64,000 bases of DNA from Hyaloraphidium curvatum (taxonomy: Eukaryota; Monoblepharomycota; Hyaloraphidiomycetes; Hyaloraphidiales; Hyaloraphidiaceae). Location of the stretch: positions 558,001-622,000 of the forward strand of contig JAIVFI010000014.1 of assembly GCA_025558095.1 (NCBI GenBank). The letters run 5' to 3'. The position numbers and the translations under genes were made by a program. Under the pieces are notes generated by a model. The model ran no database searches. It was not told the DNA's origin and saw nothing but the letters and a program-made list of their open reading frames with translations. This document shows, piece after piece, positions 45,954 through 56,419 of the stretch (the stretch's first letter is position 1; every line of letters starts with the position of its first letter).

Positions 45954-48760
45954 ATGGAGATGTTGGCGGCCGCGGGGACGGACGCGGGGAGGTCTGCCGG
46001 CCGGCCCGGGCAGCCGCACGGCTCGCCGCAGCCGCCGCCGCAAAGACACTGGCGGCACTCGTCGGCCGCGGACAAGGGCGGCGGCGCGGAGGCGGGCTTC
46101 GGCGACTCGGCCGCGACGCTGTCGCCCCCCGCCGCCGGAGTGCCCGGCCACGCCGCCGCGCTGGTCTCGCCGCCGCGCAAGCGCCACGCGCGCCCGAACG
46201 CAAACACAAACGGCACCGGCTTCCACCGCGGCCCGCGGATAGACGCGCCCGCCCTGGGGGCCGGCTGGGAGCTGTCGCCCGCCGCGGAGGCGCGGCTGTC
46301 CGCAGACATCGAGGCGCTGTACGACTCGCTGCTGCCGCCGGGGGACAACGTCATGCGGAGGTTCCAGGTCGGTGGGATGGCGGGCGGCCTCGGCGGTGCA
46401 TCTGACGCGGCGGCCTCGCCGTCGGGCTCCGCCTCCCGCCTCCAGTTCCGGGAGAAGCTGCAGGGCATCTTCGACCGCGAGTACCCGGGCCGCGACATCC
46501 GTGTGCACCTCTTCGGCTCTTCCATCTCGGGCCTGGCGGCGTCCTACTCGGACGTGGACGTGTGCATCGAGACGCCGTGGGACGACCGGATCAACGGCGT
46601 GGCAAACATGTTCGTGCTCGCCGGCACGCTGCGCAGGCACGGCATGTCCATCACCCAGGTGGTCAACTCGGCAAAGGTGCCCGTGTGCAAGTTTTTCGAC
46701 CCGGAGTTTGGCATCTGCTGCGACGCGAACGTCAACAACACGCTGTCGCTCAAGAACACCGAGCTCGTGCGGTCGTACGTCGCGATCGGTCGGTGGAATC
46801 CCGCGAGCGACGTCCTCCTTTCTGACGGTGTCGTTCTTCGGCTGGTTGCACCAACAGATCCTCGGGTTCGCAAGCTCTGCGTCGTCATCAAGCACTGGGC
46901 CAAGCGAAGACAGCTGAACGACGGTATGCTTTCACTTGTCGCCCTGTCCCCGTTTTGCTCACCCGTGCTTTGGTAGCCGCCAAGGGCGGAACGCTCAGCT
47001 CCTACTGCTGGGTCATGATGATCATCCACTTTTTGCAGACGCGCAATCCCCCCCTCCTGCCGTGCCTGCACGCCCTCTACGACGGCCCGCCCGAGCTGTC
47101 GCCCGAGGGCGTCGACACGGCCTTTTACACGGACATCGAGGAGCTGCAGCTCTCTGGATTTTCCCTGCGCAACGGCGAGTCCCTCGGCGGCCTGCTGTTC
47201 CGCTTCTTCCGCCGCTTCGCCATCGAGTTCGACTACGAGACGATGGTCGTGAGCGTGCGCACGGGCGAGCTTTTGCGCAAGTCGGAAAAGGGCTGGGACG
47301 TGGACATGGCCCGGCACAACAACTTCCTCGCGGTCGAGGAACCCTTCGACCCGCGGCGCAACCTGGCCAACTCGGCCGATTTCTACTCGGTCGTCGGCCT
47401 GCGGGGCGAGTTCCGCCGCGCGTTCGAGGTGCTGCTCGGCGGCGGCACGCTGGAGCAGGCCAACGCGCGGTACGTGTTCCCCGGGGACCCTCCCGGGTCG
47501 CCCAACCCGGACGGCGTGCAGCTGCACCTCCAGCTGGCCGGCTCGCTGTTCCCGGGCAAAGGGTACCGCAGCGGCGCGCCGACCCCGAAAAAGGCCAACG
47601 GCGCGCCGCCCGGCGAGCCGCAACCCCCGCCGACGCCCCCCGCGGAGCGCGAGAACGGGGAACACCACGCGCGCTCGGCCTCCTTCGCCGGCATCGAGTT
47701 TGCGGTCGGCAAGGACGGCCTCCCCTTTGTCGTGCAGGCGAACCCGTACCACCACATCAGCTACCGCTTCGTCGCCCCGCAGCCAGGCGAGCTGCAGTTC
47801 CACCCGCCGCACGGCCTGCTCGCGCCGGATTTTTCCTCCATGGGCGCGGCGCAGTACGTCGAGCTGGCGCCGTACTACCAGGCCGCGGCTGCGGAGCGGC
47901 AGGGCCGTTACCTCGCGGTCCACGCCGACGCAGGGAGGCGGCATTCTTCCGTCGACAGGGCGGCCCGGCCCGCGGGGCAGGGGATGCGGGGCGCGCTGCG
48001 CGCGCAGGCGATGAGCGAGACCGCGAGCCCGCAGTGGAAGCCCGCCGCGGATGCCGAACGGGGCGCGGGGAGCCCGCCCAAGGAGGTCGAGGTGCTGGAG
48101 CTCGCGCTGCCCGCGACGGCGCAGGGCCCGTCGCCGGCGAGCGAGTCGTCGTACGCGGATTCGGCGGAGGGGGATCCCGAGTCCAGCTCGTCGGGCGCGA
48201 GCAGGACGCCGTCGCCGCCGCCGGAGCGGCAGGGAAAGAGCCCCAAGGCCGGCGGGAAGCCGCGGCGCACGCTCTTGTGGACCAACAGCTCGGTGCGCGC
48301 GTCGACGGACATGGTGATGGGCGCCGAGGAGCTGTTCACGCCGCGGGCACCGGGGGAGAGGGACAGGGACAGGGACGGGAAAGCGGGTGAGGAACGGAAG
48401 GGAAAGCCGGCGGCCAACGGCAAGCCAAAGGCCAACGGGGCGCCGCCGGGCAAGCCGCAGGCCAACGGGTCCGCGGCGCCCGCCAAGCCGCAGGCCAACG
48501 GATCCGCGGCGCCCGCCAAACCGCACGCCAACGGATCCGGGGCGAAACTGCAGGCCAACGGCACCGCGGCCGCCCCCGCGCGCGCCGGCGCGGCGGCCAA
48601 GCACCGCGCCGCGTCGTTCGGCAACAGCTTCGCGAGCCTCGAGGCGCCCTCCTCGCAGCCCGCGGCGCCGGCGCGGGGGGAGCCGGTGGTCCGCGCCATG
48701 TCGTGGGCGGCGGTGGTCGCCAAGCCGACATCGCGCGAGGCGGCAGAGAGGGAAGAGTGA
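45954..48760 (+). CDS. Cid1-family non-canonical poly(A)/U polymerase
   Basis: Three exons (45954-46788, 46858-46923, 46977-48760; introns 69 and 53 bases) give 894 residues. The nucleotidyltransferase motif is HLFGSSISGLAASYSDVDVC, with the two catalytic Asp; the third is in GICCDANVNN. Then follow NTELVRSYVAIDPRVRKLC, HWAKRRQLND and SSYCWVMMIIHFLQ. The PAP/25A-associated domain has ESLGGLLFRFFRRFAIEFDY and FLAVEEPFDPRRNLANS. The last 350 residues are low complexity, rich in Pro/Ala/Lys/Ser, with degenerate repeats of KPQANGSAAPA (about 48455-48545). Family members add U or A to RNA 3' ends, promoting decay or maturation; uridylation versus adenylation cannot be told. Confidence 0.9.
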
Positions 48761-49124
48761 TGGGGGTGGGAGTGGCGTGGGAAGAAAAAGCTCTGGAGCA
48801 GGGGTGGATCATGGCATGCGCATCTGCATTCGTAGCGCCGGCGTGTTGTAAAACATATCCCGTTAATTTTGGCTGTCCATCGTCACGGTGAATGCTGAGT
48901 GGATTCGGGAAGTCGATCTGCCCTTTGGGGGACGGGCTGGAGGCGATCGTTGCAGGGAAATGCGGTCCGAATTGCACAATGCATCATACGAGATAGAGCG
49001 CCGATAGGTATCTATGCCCCGCAGGGCCGGGATCTAGCGCGCCGCGCGCCCGCGGCGGCGCGAAACGAGTGCCGCAAAGCCCCTCCGCGTCCGAGCGCCC
49101 CCCCAAACCTTCCCCAACCGACGT
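48761..49124. other. convergent intergenic region
   Basis: About 360 bases between the 3' ends of the Cid1-like gene and the kinase gene. It should hold both polyadenylation regions; no gene is seen. Confidence 0.5.
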
Positions 49125-51173
49125 TCAGTGGAATCCCGAGACGACCTTGCCCCAGAACTTCCTCAGCCCGCCCTTCTTCTTCCTCCCCCCGTCCGGCGCG
49201 CCGATCCCGACGGCCGTGCCGTCGCTCTCGAAGCTGTGCCGGTCCGAGTCGTCCCCCCCGCTCGAAGGCATCGACAGCGCGCTGTTGGTGCGCTGCGGGG
49301 CGGCAACGGGCTGCAATGCCGGGGACGAGGGTACGGAGGAGGGTGTGCCGGGGCGGCCCGAGGCGGCAGATGCCGGGCGCGCGGGGACGGCGCTCCCGGG
49401 GGCGGTCGAGGCGCCGAGGTTGCCCCCGCCGAACGGGATGGCGAGGCGCATGTTCCGGCTCTGCATCTTTGCGGCCACGAGGCGGGCCAGCTCGGCGAAG
49501 CAGCGCGCGTAGTTGCCCGCGTCGGCCAGCTCGCGGGTGGGGGTGACGAACGACGGCGTGGGGCGGGAGATGGGCACCCTCGGCGGCTGCCCGCCCGCCG
49601 CGAGCCACGGGTGCGCGAGCAGGGAGCGCGCGGTGATCTTGCCCTCGTTGTCGGGGTCCAGCACCGTCTTGAGGAAGTCCTCCGCCATCGCGCGCCTCTC
49701 GGGGTCCCACGAGTCGGGGAGCGGGAAGGGGCGCTCCTTCTTGCCCTTGAGGATGATCTCGCGCTGCAGCCGCGGGATGTCGGTCTCCTCGAAGGGGAAG
49801 CGGCACGTGGCCAGCCCGTAGAGGGTCACGCCAAAGGCCCACAGGTCCTGGTGGCCCTTTGCGGGGAGCATGCCGCCGTAGCCGTCCTCGAGCATCGCCA
49901 GCAAGGGGGGGGAGGCGTAGCTGGGGGTGCCGATGATCTCGACGAGGCGGACCTGCGGGTGGTAGAAGGTCGCGAGGCCGAAATCGATCACGGTGACCTT
50001 CTGCGTCGCGGGGTCGTAGAAGACGTTGTCGAGCTTGATGTCGCGGTGCAGGACCGAGTGCGTGTGCATGTGATCCAGGGCCGCGAGCAGCTGCGCGGCG
50101 ATGTTGCGGCACTCGTCCTCCGGGGCGCCGCCGATCTTTTCCGCGTACGAAAAGAGCTCCTCGCCGGGGGCGAGGCTCATCACCAGCTCCACGTGCGCGT
50201 CGCTGCGGTGGTACTCGTACAGCGTCGCCACGTTGGGGTGCGGCGGCAGCGCCATCATCACGGCGCCCTCGCGCAGCGCGAAAAAGTGCAGCCTGTCGCG
50301 GGGGTCCGCGGGCTCGGGGAACACGATCAGCTTGCACACGGCGGGCTGGCCCGTGGCGTAGTGCCGCGCCAGGCGGACGGTGGCGAAAGTGCCCGTGCCG
50401 GCGACGGGGCCGAGGTCGTAGTTGCCCACGCGGTCGGGGCCGTAGGCGGCGTCGTCCGAGAGGGATTTGCGGGGCAGCGGGGGTTCCGGCTTGAGGGCGG
50501 CGGCGGGGAGTGCGCCGGGGGGCACGGCGGAGAGGGGCGTCGAGGGCGGGAGGTCGACAGGGGGAACGACGGGCTCGGCGAGCGGGATGGGGAGGATCGA
50601 TGGGCGGCGCGAGCGGGTCGAAGGGAGGGGCGGCGGGGGCGCGGCCTGTGCGGCCGGCGACAGCAGCGATGCGAGCTCCTTCTGAGCGGCGACGAGGTCC
50701 GGCGGCGACGGCAGGATCACGCGCAGCGGCTCCGGCTGTTGTGCCGGGGGCGCCGTCACGTGCTTGCCGGGGGGGCCGTCCCACGCGGGCTCGGCCCTGC
50801 CGGGGTCGCCCGCGTCTGCCGAGACGACGGCAGCGTACGTGCTCGCGGCCTCCCTCGCGGCGTCCCTCTCAGCGTCCGTCCTGTCTTTGGGCACCTCGGT
50901 CGCCGTGCGCGCGTGGCGCGCGGTCGCCGCCCGCACCAGGTCCTCCGACGACGCCGACCGCCCGAAGCCGGCGATCGAGCGGCGCGCCTGCAGCACCGAG
51001 TCGGGCACGGACAGCTGCCGCGCGACCGGCGGCGGCAGCATCGACGCCCGCCGAGAAGGCATCGCTATCGTCACCGCGCGCTCCTCCCACTCGGACAGGT
51101 CGGGCGGCGGCGCCGCCTCGGGGACGGCCATCGCGGGGGCACTGTCGTCGGCCGGCGGCTCCTCCGCGGCCAT
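49125..51173 (-). CDS. CAMK-like Ser/Thr protein kinase
   Basis: A single-exon, 682-residue protein. The Pro/Ala-rich N-terminal 230 residues look disordered. The kinase domain (about residues 245-515) has GTGTFATVRLARHY, the VAIK-equivalent Lys in AVCKLI, HSVLHRDIKLDN, VTVIDFGLATFY, the activation-segment end GTPSYASPPLL and DLWAFGVTLYGLATCRFPF. It is complete. SPP replaces the usual APE. A C-terminal Ser/Pro-rich region ends in a basic KKKGGLRKFWGKVVSGFH that could bind membrane or calmodulin. The upstream frame stays open but 51173 is the most sensible ATG. Confidence 0.86.
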   Translation of the reverse strand: MAAEEPPADDSAPAMAVPEAAPPPDLSEWEERAVTIAMPSRRASMLPPPVARQLSVPDSVLQARRSIAGFGRSASSEDLVRAATARHARTATEVPKDRTDAERDAAREAASTYAAVVSADAGDPGRAEPAWDGPPGKHVTAPPAQQPEPLRVILPSPPDLVAAQKELASLLSPAAQAAPPPPLPSTRSRRPSILPIPLAEPVVPPVDLPPSTPLSAVPPGALPAAALKPEPPLPRKSLSDDAAYGPDRVGNYDLGPVAGTGTFATVRLARHYATGQPAVCKLIVFPEPADPRDRLHFFALREGAVMMALPPHPNVATLYEYHRSDAHVELVMSLAPGEELFSYAEKIGGAPEDECRNIAAQLLAALDHMHTHSVLHRDIKLDNVFYDPATQKVTVIDFGLATFYHPQVRLVEIIGTPSYASPPLLAMLEDGYGGMLPAKGHQDLWAFGVTLYGLATCRFPFEETDIPRLQREIILKGKKERPFPLPDSWDPERRAMAEDFLKTVLDPDNEGKITARSLLAHPWLAAGGQPPRVPISRPTPSFVTPTRELADAGNYARCFAELARLVAAKMQSRNMRLAIPFGGGNLGASTAPGSAVPARPASAASGRPGTPSSVPSSPALQPVAAPQRTNSALSMPSSGGDDSDRHSFESDGTAVGIGAPDGGRKKKGGLRKFWGKVVSGFH

Positions 51174-51383
51174 CTCGCTCGGGCGGATGAGTAAGGGTTG
51201 CCGTGACGTTGTCGGGTTTGCCCTCGTGATCACTGCGGAACAATGGTCCTGCCGCCCCGCTTCCTCGGCTTGAACGATCCCCCGGCCCATCCGGCGTTGT
51301 CCCGGGCCGGCCAAACCCGTGGCCCCGAGCCTTTTTCGCCGGAACCCATCCACCAACGAGCTTGCCCCAACCAGTGCCCGCAG

Positions 51384-51877
51384 CTACCGCCCGCCGCCGG
51401 CCAGCGCCTCCAGCCTGCCCAGGATCTCCTCCAACTCGACCACCTCCCCCCGCATGGCCTCGGCGGCACCCCGCTCCGCACGCAGCCGCCTCAGCAGCTC
51501 GTCGTTGGCCTCGCGGAGATCCGCCAGGACGTCCGGGAAGGCGGGGGCCGAAGGGTCGCCCAAAAGGGAGAGGGGAGGGGCCGAGGGGGACTGCCGGCAC
51601 CAACATCAGCACGAGCTGTCATTTGACGACGCAGGAAAGTTGGACGCACCTCCTCCGGCCTCGCATCGCCCCGCCTCGCGCCGCCGTCGCGCTCCTCCGC
51701 GCGTGACCCGCGTCCCGAGCTCCTGCTTCCCCTCCCCGGTGGGGCCCCGCTCCCCCTCCGCTCCCCGCTGCCCGCGCGCGGATCATCGAAGGGCGTTTCG
51801 CCGGCAGGGAGGGGAGGGGCGGGGTGGGTCTTGGAGGGTACGGGGGAGGGGTCCGAGGGAGGGCGGTCGCCGAGCAT
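51384..51877 (-). CDS. small coiled-coil protein, unknown
   Basis: Two exons (51650-51877 and 51384-51590, 59-base phase-0 intron) give 144 residues. The N-terminal half is Pro/Arg/Gly-rich and disordered. The C-terminal half is a strong amphipathic helix: FPDVLADLREANDELLRRLR and EVVELEEILGRLEALAGG, heptad-like with leucines. It lies 210 bases upstream of the kinase on the same strand and could be a separate subunit-type protein. An alternative is that it belongs to a longer transcript with the kinase. No family is recognised. Confidence 0.6.
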
Positions 51878-52247
51878 TGTCCGAGGGCGGTGCGGAACCC
51901 GCGTGCCAAGCAGAGGGATGAAAAGCGAACGAAGAGAGTCTTGGAGGGCCGTCCGACTTTACTGGTCCGAGAGCGAAAAGAGGTGTCGGCCGCGCGGTGC
52001 GCGGAACGGGAAACGCGTCCACAGGACGCACTACTGTTCGTGTCGCCCACCGGGAGGCGCGCGTCCCGGCCCGTTCCCGCCCGTGCCTCTGAAGGATCGC
52101 GCGTGGATACGCCATTTTCCTGCGCCGCCGGCCCGGGATTCTTCGAGCCGGCCGTCCTGCACTCTGCTTCCGCCCTTTCCCGCTCCGACGTGCACCGTCG
52201 ACGCAGCGCCCGTTCGTCCACCGCTTCTTGCCCACGACCTCGAAAAA

Positions 52248-53456
52248 ATGCCCGGGAGCGCCAACGACGGCGCCGACGCGGGCGCAAACGCGGACACCGT
52301 CACCACCATCCCGCGCTTCAAGTCCCACGTCTCCCCCCCCGCGACGGCCTCCGCCCCCTCCAACCCCCGCCTGCTCGCACCCAGCCCGCAGCTCAACCTC
52401 ACCGTCGCCGCCTCCTTTGCGGGGTTCGCGGACGCCAACTTCCCCCTCGACGACGCCGGCCGCACGTACCACGTCGGCCTAAAGAGGGGAGAAGTCTGCA
52501 ACCGCATCCTCACGGTCGGCGACACCACCCGCGCCCTCCAGATCGCCACCCACCTCGACGCCCACCCGCAGCCCTTTGCCCACACCTCCAAGCGCCACTT
52601 CACCACCGTCACCGGGCGCTTCCGCGGCGTCCCCGTGTCGATCCTCGCGATCGGGATGGGCGGGCCCAACATGGACTTCTTCGTCCGCGAGGTGCGCGAG
52701 GTCGTCGACGGGCCCATGGCGGTGATCCGCCTGGGCACGTGCGGGTGCGTCGGCTCGTTCGAGCTCGCGGGGCCCAACGGCGGCGGGGAGGACAGGACGG
52801 GCAAGGTGGCGGTGGCGGACGAGTGCGTGCTCGTGGAAAGGAACTACGACTACTTCCTCGACGCCGTCGGGGAGCCCTACAGGGTGTCGAGGGCGGTGCC
52901 GGGGGACGCGCGGCTCACCGCCGGGCTGAAGGAGCGGCTCGAGGCGAGGATGGGGAGCGAGAGGGTGATGGTCGGGTTGAACGCGGCCGCGGACTCGTTC
53001 TACGGGTCGCAGGCGCGCAGGGACCGCAACACGGTGGATGCCAACCACGATCTGCTGCGGACCGTGAGGGAGAAGCACCCGGGGCTGCTGACGTTCGAGA
53101 TGGAGACGTACCACCTGTTCAGCTTCGGCTTGGTGTGCCTTGGGAGGGATCTGGAGGGGTCGGCGGAGGAGATCATCAGGAGGAGGAACGAGGGGGGGCT
53201 CAAGCCGACGGTGTTGGCGGCGGGTGCGCACATCGTCGTCGGTGGGTCGCCTGCCGACCGAAATCCGCCGGCTGCCCGTTCACGCCGTTCCGATCCGGCA
53301 GCCGATCGCGTGACCAACGACTTCATCGCGCCCGCGGTGCTGCTCGAGGCGCAGAAGGAGGCGGGGATGGCGGCGCTCGAGGCGCTGGCGGCTTACGAGT
53401 TCGAGGAAGGGGAAGAGGCGCTGCACCCGGAGAGGGGGAGCGTTTGGGAGCTGTGA
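52248..53456 (+). CDS. uridine phosphorylase
   Basis: Two exons, 52248-53241 and 53302-53456; the 60-base intron (53242-53301) has no stop and preserves frame, so retention would add 20 residues. Removing it gives 382 residues and restores AHIVVADRVTNDFI. Conserved features of the NP-I family are the strand HVGLKRGEVCNRILTVGD, the phosphate-binding arginine region, RGVPVSILAIGMGGPNMDFF, the AVIRLGTCGCVG glycine-rich loop and the substrate-binding LLTFEMETYHLF (EMET). It cleaves uridine to uracil and ribose-1-phosphate in pyrimidine salvage. The ATG has an A-rich context. Confidence 0.9.
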   Translation: MPGSANDGADAGANADTVTTIPRFKSHVSPPATASAPSNPRLLAPSPQLNLTVAASFAGFADANFPLDDAGRTYHVGLKRGEVCNRILTVGDTTRALQIATHLDAHPQPFAHTSKRHFTTVTGRFRGVPVSILAIGMGGPNMDFFVREVREVVDGPMAVIRLGTCGCVGSFELAGPNGGGEDRTGKVAVADECVLVERNYDYFLDAVGEPYRVSRAVPGDARLTAGLKERLEARMGSERVMVGLNAAADSFYGSQARRDRNTVDANHDLLRTVREKHPGLLTFEMETYHLFSFGLVCLGRDLEGSAEEIIRRRNEGGLKPTVLAAGAHIVVGGSPADRNPPAARSRRSDPAADRVTNDFIAPAVLLEAQKEAGMAALEALAAYEFEEGEEALHPERGSVWEL

Positions 53457-53870
53457 TTGACGGACGGGTTGGCGGAAATGTACGGGACCGGATGCAGGAG
53501 CGCGAGATGGAGGGAGGTGATCACTCGTTCGCGGCGGGGCGCCCGAGGTAGAGGATGGGCTGCACGTTCGAGCTCCAGACGGGATGAAGTAGACCGTCAG
53601 AATCGTCGGAACAAGTGCTGCGGAAGCCCGGCAAGGCCGATCGTGCGCAACGCCGTTTGGGGCGTTGCGCCCCGAAAGGGGAAGATTGCTGGCCGCGCGT
53701 CGTGCGCCCCGCCGGCCGACTTTCAGGGACCAACAAACACGCGGACGCGGAAGCTCGCAGGCCTCCTCACCGGCCGTTGAGGACCTTCCCGTTTACATTT
53801 CGGGACCCTACTTCCTCCCTGCTCCCACCTCCGGGCGTTCTCCGCCTCCCCCGCCCCCCGCGAACGCGCA
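53457..53870. other. intergenic, 0.4 kb, nothing recognised
   Basis: Between the uridine phosphorylase stop and the beta-helix protein start. It contains an inverted CGCAACGCCGTTTGGGGCGTTGCGC-type palindrome around 53646-53670 that could fold as a hairpin; its function is unknown. Confidence 0.4.
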
Positions 53871-56057
53871 ATGGCCGCCCCGCTCGGCGGACCGCAGATC
53901 CAGGGCAAGGCGCCCATCGTCCCGCTCGACACGGTCGAGAAGCTCTCCGTCCCCGTGGCGGAGCCCGTGCAGAACGGGAACCAGTGGGGGATCGGCGATT
54001 GGGGCGGGGATCCGAACGCACCGGACAACTATGCGGCGTTCGACAAGGTGGGGCCGGTGGGAGGGGATTCGCGGCGCCGGGAGGGCTCACGGACGTCCTC
54101 CGGCACAGGCCATCAAGGATTTTGCCAAGAGCAAGCCCGGGGAGAAGCTCCAGCTCGCTCCTGCGGTCTACAAGTTCACGACGGAGAACATCTTCTATAT
54201 TCGGGTGGGTTCGGCCCCGCCGCCCCCGCAGCAGGTGCCAATATCTTATTCCCGCCCGTCATGGCCCCCGCCAGAACATGCACGACGTCGTCATTGACGG
54301 CCAGGGCGCCACGTTGATGTTCCACCGCGCCACAAAGCCTTGTCCGTTCATTCAGTTTGACAACTGCTATAACGTTAAGCTTGTGAACCTGAATGTGGAC
54401 TGGGACTGGAGCAAATCCCGCGTCGCGAGCCTGGTGCGGGTCATCGCGGCAACTGCAACTAGTTGGACGCTCGATTTCCTCGAGGTGCCCGGTAAGCCTG
54501 CGTCAGGCCCCTCTCTGCGCGAAGCCCTTACGCTCCCCAGACATCAACCCCGCGACCCTGCTGCAGACCGTCGACATGCACCCCGTCAACGAGGCCACCA
54601 TGACCGTGGGCCAGTACGGGATCATCGAGTTCTGGGACCTCAAGGGCACCACGTACGCCAAGGTGCCCGGCAAGCCCAGCCAGCTGGTCGCCACGCTGCC
54701 CCGCGCGATCCCCAAGGGGCCGCCGGTGGGCCAGACGTACCTGCTGAGGCACTACACCTACGAGGGCCACGGCCTGGTGTTCTACAACTCCAACAACATC
54801 ACCTTCGAGAACTTCAACATCTGGTCGACCATCGGCATGGGCGTCGTGCTCGAGAACAACAGCCATTCGTTCGCGTTCCGGAACTTCAAGTGGGATCGCT
54901 CGCTCTGCGCTTTTTGGGCAACCGCTGATCGTTTTCCAGGATCACCAAGCACCCGACCGAGAAGCGGCTGATCTCGGCCGCGGCGGACGGGATCCACTGC
55001 AACAAGTCGCTGGGCAAGATCATCCTCGACAAGTGCGAGATCATGTACCAGGGCGACGACGCGCTCAACGTCCACGACCCCATCAAGAGGGGCTTCACGG
55101 TGACGGGACCCGAGTGGGTGGCAATCGGGCTCGGTTTGCCGGCGGCAGAGCGCTGACGCACGTGCAGCACCATGACCTTGGACAAGCTACCCCACTGGAA
55201 GATGGACTTCATGCCCGGCGACCCGATCGAGATCGTCAAGGGCGACTTTTCCCCCGTCCCGTACGCCTCGCTCGTCAAGGCCGCCACGCAGCCCAAGGGC
55301 GGCGAGACCTGGACGGTGCAGATGTCGGACCCGCTCCCCTTCCCCGCCGGCACCGACACGAGCAAACACATTGTGCTCAACCACCGCTGGAGCGCGGGCA
55401 ACGTCATCGTGCAGAACAGCAAGTTCGGGGCCAACCGCGCCCGCGGCCTGCTGCTCGAGTGCCACACGGTGCTGGTGCAGAACAATCACTTCTGGAGGAC
55501 GCAGCTGTCGGCGATCCGGATCGAGGCGGACGTGGGGGAGTGGGACGAGGGTGTGGGGACGAAGAACGTCGTCATCATGAACAACGTGTTTGAGGGTGGG
55601 TTGCCGTGGGATGTTGATTGGCCCGGCTGACGGTACTTTGGCAGACTGCGACGTTCAAAACTGGGGCCACGGCGTGCTCTGGATGGGTGCCGGCTCGCCG
55701 GCAAAGGAGAACCAGACCACGACGCCGTTCCACTGCAACATCCGGGTCAAGAACAACGAGTTCGTCAACAGTGGGTTTCGCGCCGTCTCGCCGTGCCGAT
55801 CGTGGCTGACCTGCCCGCCAGTGCCCGGTGCCGTCGTCAACGCCCGATCGTGCGGCGACGTGGAGGTGTTTGGTAACAAGATCGTGCCGCCCGGCCAGGC
55901 AGGCACGGTCGGCATCGCCGGGATCGGGAAGCGCGGGCTGCCCGGCGGGGGCGTCGACCCCAATTCGCTGATCAGGATCGATGCCGCGGCGCCGGGTGTC
56001 AAGGTGCAGGGCAACGGCACTAACGTGGAGCTGCCCGTGTTCCAGATCCAGTCGTGA
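53871..56057 (+). CDS. right-handed parallel beta-helix protein (GH110-like / pectate-lyase-like fold)
   Basis: About eight exons, including 53871-54047, 54109-54204, 54275-54491 and 54541-54889, then from 54940 onwards to the TGA at 56057. Each join is a GT-AG intron that keeps frame. The protein is about 560 residues of repeating short strands: VVIDGQGATLMFHRATKPCP, FDNCYNVKLVNLNVDWDWS, NSNNITFENFNIWST, ADGIHCNKSLGKIILDKCEI followed by GDDALNVHD, NVIVQNSKFGANRARGLLLE, NVVIMNNVF. The GDDALNVH element and strand order are like alpha-1,3-galactosidase GH110 proteins. No signal peptide is visible at the chosen ATG, so localisation is unclear. Confidence 0.8.
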
Positions 56058-56419
56058 TCGGACGGATGCGAAGCTGCCCCGCCGACAGCTGCCTGGCGAG
56101 GATAGATTGTTGTCTCTGCTGTATCTAACTCCGTCGTCTTTTGATATCCTCTGAACTGCGCGCCATGTCACTTCCAGTCAGACTCGCCGGGGTCCAGGGT
56201 CCAGCGGTCGCGACGCATTCCTTCTGCGCCACTTGTGAGCGCCATCATCGCGCGTTCGCCCCGCCGCGTACATCCCCGGATCCGCTTTCTCATCGTGCCA
56301 GCCCCGCTCACTGACATGGACGGACCGCCCGGTGGTGTGCGAGAGTGGAAGGCTCGGCTCGTTGCGGCAGCGGAAAACGCAAAGGGCCGCTCAAAGTGCG
56401 TCTAACATGGACGGCCACG
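56058..56419. other. intergenic / possible 5' exon of the LRR kinase
   Basis: About 360 bases before the first in-frame ATG of the LRR kinase. A short ORF from 56316 (MDGPPGGVREW...) ends at a possible GTGCGT donor, but no acceptor joins it to the LRR frame, so it was not included. Confidence 0.35.

Noticed and set aside
46544-48604. 686-codon minus-strand ORF
   Set aside because: Exact antisense shadow of the Cid1-like gene, whose domain motifs are unmistakable.
49128-51194. 688-codon plus-strand ORF
   Set aside because: Antisense shadow of the kinase gene; no recognisable motif.
51824-53551. 575-codon plus-strand ORF overlapping uridine phosphorylase
   Set aside because: His/Arg/Gly-rich alternative frame of a clearly recognised enzyme.
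56316-56395. Short upstream ORF as first exon of the LRR kinase
   Set aside because: Phase-2 end finds no acceptor that enters the LRR frame.
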